Source: Clostridia bacterium (GTDB lineage: Bacteria > Bacillota > Clostridia > UMGS1810). Taken from it: 8,917 bases of DNA. The position numbers and the translations under genes were made by a program. This document shows, piece by piece, positions 1 to 5,515 of the stretch (the stretch's first letter is position 1; every line of letters begins with the position of its first letter). Below the pieces are notes generated by a model, which did no database searches, was not told the origin of the DNA, and was given only the letters and a program-made list of their open reading frames with translations. Location: the NCBI GenBank assembly GCA_017629325.1, contig JAGBXL010000033.1, positions 1 through 8,917 on the forward strand, given 5' to 3'.

Positions 1-737
1 TGCTGGCTCCATTTTATACCCCCTGTTGCGGTTTTCCTCTTTCGTTCAGTAAGGACATTTGCGATTTTGACAAACCCATAACCGCTTAAGTACAAGTCAA
101 AAATCATCCGCACAGTTTCGGCTTCCTCTGGAACAATCTCATAGGTATTGCTTTTGTCCTTTCGTTTAACAAGTGAATACCCCAAAATGTTTCCGTTGCC
201 GTAAAGCTCACCGTTTTCTCTGCTGATTGCCTGACCAGCTTTGACTCTGGCAGAGGTGCTTTGACTCTCTTTCTCCGCAAAATATGCCAGAAAATATAGC
301 AACTGCTTGCCTTGTTCGGTGAAAGACCAAATATCTTGGCTAATGAAGTAAATCTCTACTCCAATAGCTTCTAAGTCCTGCGAGTATGCCAATGTTTCCT
401 TTGCATTTCTGGAAAAGCGGCTGACCTCTCTGCTAACAATCAGATCAATCTTGCCCTGTTCCGCATCCTCTATCATTCTCAGAAAGTCCTTCCGCTTTCT
501 GGCCTGTGTTCCTGAGATGCCCTCGTCTATGTAATAGTCCACAACGGTCCAATTTGGATGCTTCTTCAATTCTTCGCTATACCATTGCAACTGGTTCTTC
601 AAGGCATGGATTTGGGCCTCATGCTGGGTTGATACTCTGGCATAGATGCCCACTCTTCGGGGGCGATTGGGGTCAAGGTTTTCGCTGTTAGTCAGCAAAA
701 ATCTCATATTATAGGTAGCTATATCAAAATTGCTCAT
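1..737 (-). CDS. Serine recombinase (resolvase/large serine integrase type), N-terminal part, cut by window edge
   Basis: The first 245 residues of a site-specific serine recombinase are visible; the gene runs off the left edge with no stop. The catalytic domain shows YARVST at residues 32-37, with Ser36 as the expected nucleophile that links covalently to DNA, DEGISGT at 71-77, and VSRFSRN at 105-111. A recombinase (DNA-binding) domain begins near residue 182 with GNILGYSLV and goes on through an EAETVRMIFDLYLSGYG stretch, as in large serine recombinases of clostridial integrative elements. The ATG at 737 follows an AAAGGA ribosome site that overlaps the end of the 47-codon gene just upstream, so the two are probably cotranscribed. 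It would cut and rejoin att sites for insertion or excision. The C-terminal coiled-coil part lies outside the window, so exact subfamily and length are unknown. Confidence 0.93.
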   Translation of the reverse strand, partial: MSNFDIATYNMRFLLTNSENLDPNRPRRVGIYARVSTQHEAQIHALKNQLQWYSEELKKHPNWTVVDYYIDEGISGTQARKRKDFLRMIEDAEQGKIDLIVSREVSRFSRNAKETLAYSQDLEAIGVEIYFISQDIWSFTEQGKQLLYFLAYFAEKESQSTSARVKAGQAISRENGELYGNGNILGYSLVKRKDKSNTYEIVPEEAETVRMIFDLYLSGYGFVKIANVLTERKRKTATGGIKWSQ

Positions 738-743
738 TCTTCT

Positions 744-887
744 TTATCCTTTCTTAGTATTCTTTTTGATATTCTCATAGGTAGCCTTATTGATAATATC
801 CATTTCATAGAGCATATCAATTAAGGCTAATGCTCCTGTGTGTTTGTCAAGGCGGCAGGAGGCGGGTATTGTGGTCTGTGTTTTCAT
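744..887 (-). CDS. Small protein (47 aa) upstream of serine recombinase
   Basis: A 47-residue ORF starts at the ATG at 887 behind a strong GAGGGGG ribosome site and stops six bases before the recombinase start. The C-terminal half (residues 18-47) contains ALIDMLYEMDIINKATYENI, a short helix-turn-helix-like or SHOCT-like pattern of the kind seen in small proteins encoded just before recombinases in clostridial elements. That resemblance is family knowledge from memory and not a proven homology. Its position in a tight operon suggests a role linked to recombination, for example directionality control or an accessory function, but this is inference. The start overlaps the stop of the preceding 33-codon ORF by four bases, which points to translational coupling. 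Confidence 0.65.
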   Translation of the reverse strand: MKTQTTIPASCRLDKHTGALALIDMLYEMDIINKATYENIKKNTKKG

Positions 888-985
888 ACCGCATCCCCCT
901 CTCTGTCGCACCATAGAGTTACCTGAACCGCAGGCAGGGGGTTAAAAATTCTTACTTGTTTACATGTGTTTCTTCTCACTTTCAT
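884..985 (-). CDS. Very small protein (33 aa), translationally coupled to the next gene
   Basis: An ATG at 985 opens a 33-codon frame ending NPLPAVQVTLWCDREGDAV, whose TGA shares bases with the ATG of the 47-aa gene (ATGA overlap). The ribosome site of the next gene lies inside its last codons, a classic coupling arrangement. The sequence is not low-complexity and reads like protein (basic N-terminus MKVRRN, then a hydrophobic/acidic tail), but I do not recognise a domain. Its own ribosome site is weak (an AGAGAG stretch about 9-14 bases upstream). It could be a real small protein or a leader ORF that sets translation of the two genes behind it. Confidence 0.45.
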   Translation of the reverse strand: MKVRRNTCKQVRIFNPLPAVQVTLWCDREGDAV

Positions 986-998
986 TTTAATCAATCTC

Positions 999-1120
999 TC
1001 TTTCTACAAACAGAAAGACCGTGGTAGTAAAGTCCAACAATGCTGGATCTACTACCACGGGTAAGTCGTGAGATTGCTGCCACCACTGATGGTGGCTATA
1101 TCAATAAAGGCACTATGCCT
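999..1120 (-). repeat. Cluster of four adjacent hairpins
   Basis: Four inverted repeats sit side by side: 999-1005 with 1012-1018 (7 bp), 1019-1029 with 1050-1060 (11 bp, plus an inner 4-bp TCCA/TGGA helix), 1079-1085 with 1090-1096 (7 bp, 4-base loop), and 1108-1112 with 1116-1120 (5 bp). They fill the space between the short hydrophobic peptide ORF and the recombinase operon. Such dense structure suggests a functional RNA or a protein-binding site rather than spacer DNA. No known RNA family is recognised. Confidence 0.6.
1008..1060 (-). terminator. Probable terminator hairpin on the minus strand
   Basis: The largest hairpin of the cluster (stem 1019-1029/1050-1060) is followed on the minus strand by the T-rich TCTTTCTGTTT. 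This would stop transcripts coming from the promoter near 1320 before the recombinase operon. The T tract is interrupted, so termination may be partial or conditional. Confidence 0.4.
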
Positions 1121-1121
1121 A

Positions 1122-1226
1122 TTATGAAGCAAGAATAGTAAACAATCCAAGTATCGTATCGACCTCCTTTATACGGAAAATTTGGCTTGACCGCCATGGT
1201 ATGCTGCCCGACCACAAAATTCTCAT
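1122..1226 (-). CDS. Short peptide ORF (34 aa) with hydrophobic tail; possible decayed toxin-like peptide
   Basis: An ATG at 1226 follows AAGGAG with a short spacer and opens a 34-codon frame whose last third is hydrophobic (TILGLFTILAS). A second, stronger ribosome site (AAAGGAGG, near 1166-1173) lies inside the frame and is followed by no ATG. In an alternative frame the hydrophobic stretch could continue as FIIGIV. Together with the hairpins right behind it, this resembles small hydrophobic (holin-like toxin type) peptide genes near recombinases in Gram-positive elements. If so, it has lost its start codon and been frameshifted. This is inference; the ORF may be only a leader peptide or chance. 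Confidence 0.25.
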   Translation of the reverse strand: MRILWSGSIPWRSSQIFRIKEVDTILGLFTILAS

Positions 1227-1263
1227 TGCTCTCCTTAAAGCGGTGGCCCAAGCAGGGTGCATT

Positions 1264-1286
1264 AAGTATGGATGCAGACCATACTT
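1264..1286 (-). other. Leader hairpin upstream of the 34-aa ORF
   Basis: A perfect 8-bp inverted repeat (AAGTATGG at 1264-1271, CCATACTT at 1279-1286, 7-base loop) lies between the promoter and the short peptide ORF, within its presumed 5' leader. Its role is unknown. Confidence 0.5.
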
Positions 1287-1315
1287 TGCTACTACGATTT
1301 TTTGTTTGTACCGTC

Positions 1316-1343
1316 ATTTTAGCAATGTCAACAAAAATTTCAA
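1316..1343 (-). promoter_or_regulatory. Putative sigma-70 promoter with extended -10, reading left
   Basis: On the minus strand, TTGAAA (1338-1343) is followed after 16 bases by TAAAAT (1316-1321), preceded by TGC, an extended -10. Transcription would start near 1309 and run through the leader hairpin, the 34-aa ORF and the hairpin cluster. It lies just downstream of the helicase gene, so this short unit is probably expressed separately. Confidence 0.45.
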
Positions 1344-1405
1344 TAGATTTTTTGCACGAGCTCGAAAAATTTTTATTGACACCAAAACGGTGGATATTGA
1401 AGGGA

Positions 1406-2461
1406 TTAACCCTCTGTAAAAAAGTTAAATTCTTCCCAAAAATTCAGCGGCATATAGTAGTTAGTATTGGCTGAACGGTTTTTTACCGCTGTTAGCTGCA
1501 GTTTTTTAATGCTGGGTATGAACCTACCTGGAATCGTTGCCTTTTTGTTGTCAATATTCCTTGCTTTTTCCTCCTGACTATCAGCAGGGGGAGTAAGGAG
1601 CAAGACTGTGCTTGCCGTGTACTCGATTTCCCCAGAACCTTTCGTTGCCCCGATGTTTGGGGTGTTATAGGCACTTCTGCTTAGGCTGCTTAATGCCACC
1701 ACAGGGGTATCGTATTCAATGGAGATTTCTTTCAGCACCTCCACCGCACAGTCAACCGCTTGTTTGTCCGTTGCAGTTGCCTTAACTGGCTTGATATACT
1801 GCAAGTAATCCACGAAAAGAACAGGAGCTTCACCAGTCAGATCCTTGTGCCTTTTTATACACTCCCTAATTGTATCAGGGGTTGCCCTTTCCTTTGGACA
1901 GCAGAAATACAGATGGGGGTTGCTCTGTATTTCCTTAACTGCTGATATATACAATTCAGCGGCATCCTGTGAAAGTTCGCCCCACTTGCCGCTGTTACGG
2001 ATTTGATTCGTTGACAATGGCGGTGTAGTGTTGCCATCTCTCCGCTTAGCAATGGCAGCAGTTAACATGCTAATCAACTTGACTTGCATTTGGAAATCCG
2101 TCATTTCCAACGGCAGAAACAGCACATCCTTTCTTTGTGTGCTGGATATGTAATAAGCCATCTGCAAGGCAAGGGTGGTTTTTCCGACACCAGCAAGGCC
2201 CCCGATAACGGTCAATGACCCTGGTTCCAAGCCGCCGCCCATAATTTTGTCCAGCTTATCAAAGCCTGTTGGATAGTAGATGTTATGAGGGTCAGTCAGC
2301 TTATTCAGTAGTGCTGGAAAACAGCGGCTAACAACTGATGCATTCATATATTGTGCGGTTTCTACTTTGTGTTGCATAAAGTATTCAGATGGAATACCTT
2401 TACTTTCTTCTGCAAGGGTATTAAGGTTAGATTTAATGTAATCAAAGATATTATTATTCAT
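1406..2461 (-). CDS. DnaB-like (SF4/RecA-fold) helicase C-terminal-domain protein
   Basis: The 351-aa product has a short N-terminal segment (about 1-60) and then a RecA-type ATPase core. A Walker A motif GLAGVGKTT is at 88-96, the catalytic glutamate lies in PLEM at 117-120, Walker B is VLFVDYLQ at 214-221, and an SSLSR sensor-like motif is at 258-262. A basic KNRS is at 327-330. These fit the DnaB C-terminal domain family, which unwinds DNA at replication forks using ATP. It is shorter than chromosomal DnaB (about 450 aa) and lacks a recognisable N-terminal domain, like helicases carried by plasmids and integrative elements. The ATG at 2461 follows AAAGGAA at a long spacing of about 11 bases. 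The replication-initiator-like gene lies upstream on the same strand, so the pair may drive autonomous replication of the excised element. Confidence 0.85.
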   Translation of the reverse strand: MNNNIFDYIKSNLNTLAEESKGIPSEYFMQHKVETAQYMNASVVSRCFPALLNKLTDPHNIYYPTGFDKLDKIMGGGLEPGSLTVIGGLAGVGKTTLALQMAYYISSTQRKDVLFLPLEMTDFQMQVKLISMLTAAIAKRRDGNTTPPLSTNQIRNSGKWGELSQDAAELYISAVKEIQSNPHLYFCCPKERATPDTIRECIKRHKDLTGEAPVLFVDYLQYIKPVKATATDKQAVDCAVEVLKEISIEYDTPVVALSSLSRSAYNTPNIGATKGSGEIEYTASTVLLLTPPADSQEEKARNIDNKKATIPGRFIPSIKKLQLTAVKNRSANTNYYMPLNFWEEFNFFTEG

Positions 2462-2789
2462 AGTTTATAAGTTCCTTTCTGTATTAAAGTTAATGTAAAT
2501 AAATATAGATATTCTTTCCTACCTCTAAGAACCTTTAAATAATAAAATGCTGGAGTGCATTTCTTTTGCACATGTCCATATATCCGATAGTGCAATATTT
2601 AGATGCGAATTTTCTCTAAGTGCGAAAATCCCCATCTTCGCATTCTGCATTTGACAGTTTGCGGAAATCCATCCAAAGACATTAAACTAATAACTATGGT
2701 GCGTTAAAGTTATTTCTATGATGGGTGCTGGCTTTCCACTAAGGAATAGACAGCACATCATTACACTAAGCACATTCTTATATTTTCTC
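2462..2789 (-). other. AT-rich intergenic region, possible origin or control region
   Basis: There is no convincing gene in this gap between the Rep-like/44-aa region and the helicase. The part next to the helicase (about 2480-2560) is very AT-rich. Near 2603-2643 there are three TGCGAA-type copies: two direct (in 2603-2609 and near 2621) and one inverted at 2637-2643, so ATGCGAA and TTCGCAT form a 7-bp inverted pair. Short repeated sites next to an AT-rich tract beside Rep and helicase genes are what a replication origin would look like, but the repeats are too few to be sure. Confidence 0.3.
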
Positions 2790-2924
2790 TTAGGAGTTCT
2801 TAGCGGAGGAAAATAGTAAAAAGCTCTTGCGGTGCAATATCTTTTCAAAGGAGCCGCACCGCTTTACCCCATACACGGCACTTTTATAGCAAGAAATACT
2901 TTCTTTTGTATACTTCACTATCAT
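2790..2924 (-). CDS. Possible small basic protein (44 aa)
   Basis: An ATG at 2924 follows AGGGG at 7-base spacing and opens a 44-codon frame that is lysine- and serine-rich (it starts MIVKYTKESI and includes KSFLLFSS). Inside it is an inverted repeat, GCGGTGC at 2829-2835 with GCACCGC at 2856-2862, followed on the minus strand six bases later by TTTTT, so the DNA may instead be structural or a weak terminator. The frame remains open upstream to an ATG at 3089, but that start lacks a ribosome site and would overlap the Rep-like gene. No family is recognised. Confidence 0.3.
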   Translation of the reverse strand: MIVKYTKESISCYKSAVYGVKRCGSFEKILHRKSFLLFSSAKNS

Positions 2925-2946
2925 TTCTTTGCCCCTATATTTCAGC

Positions 2947-3056
2947 CAAGGGGCAACACCGATCTGCTCCTCGTTTGCCACCAGCAAACGCCCCGAGTAC
3001 CTCGGGGGTTTGCCGCAGACGGTTTTAATGTTGCCCCTTGAAGTTTTAAGCTTCAA
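2947..3056 (-). repeat. Nested, partly competing inverted repeats downstream of the Rep-like gene
   Basis: Three structures are visible. An outer perfect 11-bp pair joins 2947-2957 to 3030-3040 (CAAGGGGCAAC/GTTGCCCCTTG). Inside it, 2984-2989 and 2991-2997 pair with 3008-3013 and 3001-3007, giving a 13-bp stem with one bulged G and a three-base loop. A third stem, TTGAAG at 3038-3043 with CTTCAA at 3051-3056, shares three bases with the outer stem, so the two cannot form together. It lies immediately behind the Rep-like stop codon. It could be a replication origin structure, an RNA switch or a stability element. Confidence 0.7.
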
Positions 3057-3060
3057 AGGG

Positions 3061-3912
3061 TTACTTTTTCTTATCGTATAGCCATTCAATATGTATGACC
3101 ACTCGAACCATATCTTCGTAGTCCAAAGCTCGAACCTCGTCGGGGGTCAGCTTTTTGCCCCGTTCGCTGTAATAGCTAAATCGTGCTACTTGCTTCAGTG
3201 CATTCAGGTTGCGGAAGAACGGTACGATGATCCTGTCCTTGATGCTGTTATTTTTCGTGTTCCGCACTTGTTCAATAGTTGGGAATTTGCCATGCTCCAA
3301 CAACGACTTGATACTGACACGATTTTTATTAGTCTTTTTACTGTTATAGTATTTCAGCAACAATAAGTAATACAGCAGATTTGGAGCATAAGTATACTGC
3401 TGCCTGTCAATCGTGTAATACTCAACAGGCAATAGGATATAGTTTTCTCTGCCCATATCTTGCACAAAATTCTCGCTTAGCTTGACAGACACACGACCAT
3501 GCGGCATTTCAAAGCTGTCAATGACGGTGCCGCCATCTGCATAACTAACCGCTGACAGGGCAAACAAATCCCTTTCAATCTGCTTTCTTGCCTGTTTCCT
3601 GTCAAGCAAGCTACAGCGAAGCATAAACTCTTTAATGGAGAAATCAATGCTATCCGTGTTTCTCAGGGCATATAGCTCCCTGATGTACATAAACAGCCTG
3701 TGAGTTGTGCCTGTGAAAACAAAGTCCTCCACGGTTAAATCACCGCTGTAATTGACTGGTGGAAACACATAGATTTTTGCTTCGTTTTTGCCCCTGCCTA
3801 CGGTGTAGCAGGGCGAGCCAAATTCGTCTGTTTGTAGCTTGCTTCGCTTGGTGTCAAGCTGCATAAGCAGATTGACCTTGTTTGACTGATAAATTTTAAC
3901 CATATTATTCAT
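3061..3912 (-). CDS. Putative replication initiator-like DNA-binding protein
   Basis: The 283-aa product starts at the ATG at 3912, chosen because AAAGGGGA lies 7 bases upstream; a longer frame to 4080 would overlap the integrase gene and has no ribosome site. The layout suggests two winged-helix-like units, as in plasmid Rep proteins. One is around 68-122 (THRLFMYIRELYAL, then an IKEFM/RKQARKQIERDLFAL helix pair), and the second is around 176-245 (YYLLLLKYYN, then VSIKSLLEHG and RIIVPFFRNLNAL). No catalytic residues are evident. Its neighbours (DnaB-like helicase downstream, tyrosine recombinase upstream) support a role in starting replication of the element or loading the helicase. Assignment rests on pattern and context, not on a diagnostic motif; a transcription regulator is the main alternative. 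Confidence 0.55.
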   Translation of the reverse strand: MNNMVKIYQSNKVNLLMQLDTKRSKLQTDEFGSPCYTVGRGKNEAKIYVFPPVNYSGDLTVEDFVFTGTTHRLFMYIRELYALRNTDSIDFSIKEFMLRCSLLDRKQARKQIERDLFALSAVSYADGGTVIDSFEMPHGRVSVKLSENFVQDMGRENYILLPVEYYTIDRQQYTYAPNLLYYLLLLKYYNSKKTNKNRVSIKSLLEHGKFPTIEQVRNTKNNSIKDRIIVPFFRNLNALKQVARFSYYSERGKKLTPDEVRALDYEDMVRVVIHIEWLYDKKK

Positions 3913-3997
3913 AACAAAATCCCCTTTCTTTCTATGGTTTGTTAGAATAATATGCTTATCACGGCAGTATACAACTATTTTCTGCACGAGCTCCCCA

Positions 3998-4819
3998 TTA
4001 TTTTGCCAAATAATGTTGTACCATCGTATCCGAGCGAAAATGACATGATAGAGATACCGCCATAACAGCGGTACGGTCATAGGAAACCGCTATGCCTTGC
4101 CGTTCCAGAGCTTCCCTGTGGCTGCCACGGCAAACATAAGGGCGGTCTAAATCCTCCCTAAGTGTTCTGCCTTGGGCGGCAAAGGCATCTCGGATCATTT
4201 GCTGGTATTCAGCACGAGCTTCTGGCCGTCGCCGCATATCTTCGCAGATTCGTTGATAGCGAAGCTGGAAGCCTTCAGCTCTTGCTTGATGGTAGTCGGC
4301 ATCGTTTTTGAATGCCTGACGGTCAAATACATAATCGGTTGGTGCCTTGTTTGTTATAAGTTCCCTGATAGTTGCCAACTCCGCAGGGTGTGTGTATACC
4401 GTTGTGTTGTGCTTACCGCCTTTGCCAACCGTGGACATAGTGATACTGGAACCAGCATCGGAGAAGTTAGAAACACGGAGATTTTTGAGTTCGTTGCGAC
4501 GGAGTGTTAGGGTGCGGTTCGCTTCTAACACATCCCCAACCGAACGATTATTGAGTTCATCGTGGGCACGGATGCCCCTGCTCCGTGTGATATCGCACAA
4601 ATTTCTCTGGGGGATAGTATAGCTCCGCATATCGGTTTGAAAGGTTTTGGACAGGGCAGCAGCGGAGGTATGGACAGACCAAGCCGACAAACCACGGCCT
4701 GCCTGATAGTCCAAATACTCCTGAATATGGCTGGATGCTTCTGCCATGGTGCATTTGTGCATTCCACGGCTTTCCAGCCAGTCGCCATATCGCTTAACTT
4801 CGTTTTGGTAGGTCTGCAT
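3998..4819 (-). CDS. Tyrosine recombinase (phage-integrase family), main C-terminal piece
   Basis: The 273-aa frame has an N-terminal helical core-binding region (about 1-75) and a catalytic domain. The first arginine is likely R107 or R108 in LTLRRNELKNLRV. Lysines in VGKGGKHNT (131-139) fit the beta-hairpin lysine. The box II arginine may be R249 in SYDRTAVM, with serine where the usual histidine of HxxR stands, and the last motif is SCHFRSDTMVQHYL with H260 and the nucleophile Tyr270. It would carry out strand exchange at attachment sites of the element. The ATG at 4819 has only a weak ribosome site. It lies five bases after the stop of the 48-aa piece, and the frame stays open through that overlap in the -1 direction, so this looks like the larger part of one gene broken in two. 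The Rep-like gene begins 85 bases downstream. Confidence 0.75.
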   Translation of the reverse strand: MQTYQNEVKRYGDWLESRGMHKCTMAEASSHIQEYLDYQAGRGLSAWSVHTSAAALSKTFQTDMRSYTIPQRNLCDITRSRGIRAHDELNNRSVGDVLEANRTLTLRRNELKNLRVSNFSDAGSSITMSTVGKGGKHNTTVYTHPAELATIRELITNKAPTDYVFDRQAFKNDADYHQARAEGFQLRYQRICEDMRRRPEARAEYQQMIRDAFAAQGRTLREDLDRPYVCRGSHREALERQGIAVSYDRTAVMAVSLSCHFRSDTMVQHYLAK

Positions 4820-4824
4820 CGTGC

Positions 4825-4971
4825 CTAACCATAGGAAAAAATCTTATCCTTTGTCAGGTCTACACCCTCAGCCTTAGATAATTGTCGTTGCTCATGCTTG
4901 CTAACTCCATAGCTTGCCATTTTGCCCAAAGCCTCTTTCATTTGATAGCGGATTGATTTTTGCCTTGCCAT
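4825..4971 (-). CDS. Small protein (48 aa), probably the N-terminal piece of the split tyrosine recombinase
   Basis: The start at the ATG at 4971 is preferred because AAAGGGGG stands about 7 bases upstream; an ATG at 5016 adds 15 residues but has no such site. The product begins MARQKSIRYQMKEALGKM and ends KDKIFSYG. This basic, Lys/Gln-rich start is typical of the first segment (arm-binding or leading helix) of clostridial element integrases, which then run straight into a core-binding domain beginning like MQTYQNEVKRYGDW of the downstream piece. A 48 + 273 aa total fits the usual integrase length of about 320-350 aa. I therefore read it as one broken or frameshift-controlled gene. A free-standing small DNA-binding protein is the alternative. 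Confidence 0.6.
   Translation of the reverse strand: MARQKSIRYQMKEALGKMASYGVSKHEQRQLSKAEGVDLTKDKIFSYG
4836..4841 (-). other. Six-T run at the split of the integrase frame (possible slippage site)
   Basis: On the coding (minus) strand the sequence ATTTTTTCC lies five codons before the stop of the 48-aa piece. A -1 shift here would read on without a stop through CTATGGTTAGGCACG into the ATG of the 273-aa piece. A homopolymer at such a junction may mark an indel mutation, a sequencing error, or programmed slippage. Confidence 0.5.
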
Positions 4972-5118
4972 TGTGTTTCCCCCTTTCTTTGGCTTTTTAG
5001 AAGTTCCACTTCCCATTGTTCAGATCGGCGGTAGCTTTGTTACACAGCACAAAGCCTAAGGCTTACGGAAAACACCTTTGCCACGATGATTTCCTGGGTT
5101 GGTGACGGCGGTTGTCGA

Positions 5119-5158
5119 GCGATAGGTGGTTATACCTGCGGTATAACACACATATCGC
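5119..5158. repeat. Nested palindrome
   Basis: A perfect 8-bp inverted pair, GTTATACC (5129-5136) and GGTATAAC (5140-5147) with a 3-base centre, sits inside a second pair, GCGATA (5119-5124) and TATCGC (5153-5158). Such a two-tier palindrome upstream of the integrase genes could be an operator, a recombinase binding site or an oriT-like hairpin. Confidence 0.6.
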
Positions 5159-5309
5159 CACTCAACGAAGACAAAAGCCTCACCATCACAATTTTCCTAC
5201 ATTCGTACATTTGACTGTTAGTGGCAGGGGATGCCATCCCCCTGTCACTAACTTGCCGCCTATCGTACCGATATGCGGCAACGGCTGTTTCTACTCCGCA
5301 GAAACACAA
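5130..5309 (-). CDS. Possible small protein (59 aa), Cys-containing
   Basis: A TTG at 5309, four bases after the GGAGG of the strong ribosome site, opens a 59-codon frame starting LCFCGVETAVAAYRYDRR and ending GDMCVIPQV. The same site could instead serve the 15-codon GTG frame at 5307, and the region is full of inverted repeats, so the frame may be incidental. The composition (C-x-C start, Arg/Val-rich) reads like protein in places but matches no family I can name. Confidence 0.2.
   Translation of the reverse strand: MCFCGVETAVAAYRYDRRQVSDRGMASPATNSQMYECRKIVMVRLLSSLSGDMCVIPQV
5217..5252. repeat. Long imperfect palindrome (17/18-base arms)
   Basis: The left arm at 5217-5233 and right arm at 5235-5252 are reverse complements except for one substitution and one extra C, with a single base between. 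As RNA it would form a long hairpin on either strand; as DNA it could bind a dimeric protein. Confidence 0.65.
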
Positions 5310-5430
5310 ATTCCCTCCTTCGCAAAATTCTGCCTGTTCGGTCATTGCCTTCACATTGACCGTCTTTTCAAGATGCCTCCTTCGTGACGAATATCGCTGC
5401 CGCAATATGCCATATTTTTGAATATGCTAC

Positions 5431-5461
5431 ATTATAGATTTTTTTGTTTTCAATATTCCAA
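5431..5461 (-). promoter_or_regulatory. Putative promoter for the integrase leader, reading left
   Basis: On the minus strand a perfect TATAAT is at 5431-5436. The -35 is weak: TTGGAA at 5456-5461 gives a 19-base spacer, and GGAATA gives 17. The -35 region falls inside the left arm of the 14-bp inverted repeat, so a protein bound there would block or help RNA polymerase. A terminator just upstream shields it from readthrough. Confidence 0.45.
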
Positions 5462-5514
5462 TGCTTAAAGCATCACGGATCTATTCCGTTGCGGCTTTTG
5501 AAGCATTGGAATAT
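5453..5514. repeat. 14-bp inverted repeat enclosing a smaller hairpin
   Basis: ATATTCCAATGCTT (5453-5466) is exactly complementary to AAGCATTGGAATAT (5501-5514). Inside are AAAG/CTTT (5467-5470 with 5495-5498) and ACGGA/TCCGT (5475-5479 with 5485-5489). The arms overlap the -35 region of the leftward promoter. Confidence 0.75.
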
Positions 5515-5515
5515 A

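Larger units (their letters stand above)
4972..5424 (-). promoter_or_regulatory. Long structured leader upstream of the integrase operon, with mini-ORFs
   Basis: Between the TATAAT promoter near 5431 and the ATG at 4971 is about 450 bases with no large gene. On the minus strand two strong ribosome sites each precede very short frames. GAAGGAGG before TTG at 5371 opens a 6-codon frame ending at 5351 (MKRRSM). GAAGGAGG before GTG at 5307 opens a 15-codon frame ending at 5260. Interleaved hairpins occur at 5339-5344/5357-5362, 5287-5292/5300-5305, 5217-5252 and 5119-5158. Mini-ORFs mixed with alternating hairpins are the usual make-up of translation-dependent attenuators, so integrase expression may be controlled at this level. 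No known riboswitch is recognised. Confidence 0.4.

Noticed and set aside
506..691. Plus-strand 61-codon frame
   Set aside because: It is antisense to the catalytic domain of the serine recombinase.
1187..1474. Plus-strand 95-codon frame
   Set aside because: It runs into the antisense of the helicase end, has no ribosome site and no protein-like pattern.
2650..2680. Plus-strand TTGACA as a promoter
   Set aside because: There is no suitable -10 and no plus-strand gene downstream.
2790..3089. 99-codon minus-strand frame running into the Rep-like gene
   Set aside because: Its ATG at 3089 lies inside the Rep-like gene without a ribosome site and the frame crosses large hairpins; only the shorter 44-codon version is kept, at low confidence.
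1353..3993. 11-base direct repeat TGCACGAGCTC at 1353 and 3983
   Set aside because: Several 11-mers are expected to recur by chance in about 9 kb, and the flanks do not match.
3061..4080. Longer start for the Rep-like gene at 4080
   Set aside because: The extra 56 residues overlap the integrase gene and lack a ribosome site, while the ATG at 3912 has AAAGGGGA at good spacing.
4172..4622. Plus-strand frames of 91-112 codons
   Set aside because: They are antisense to the clear tyrosine recombinase and have no family signature.
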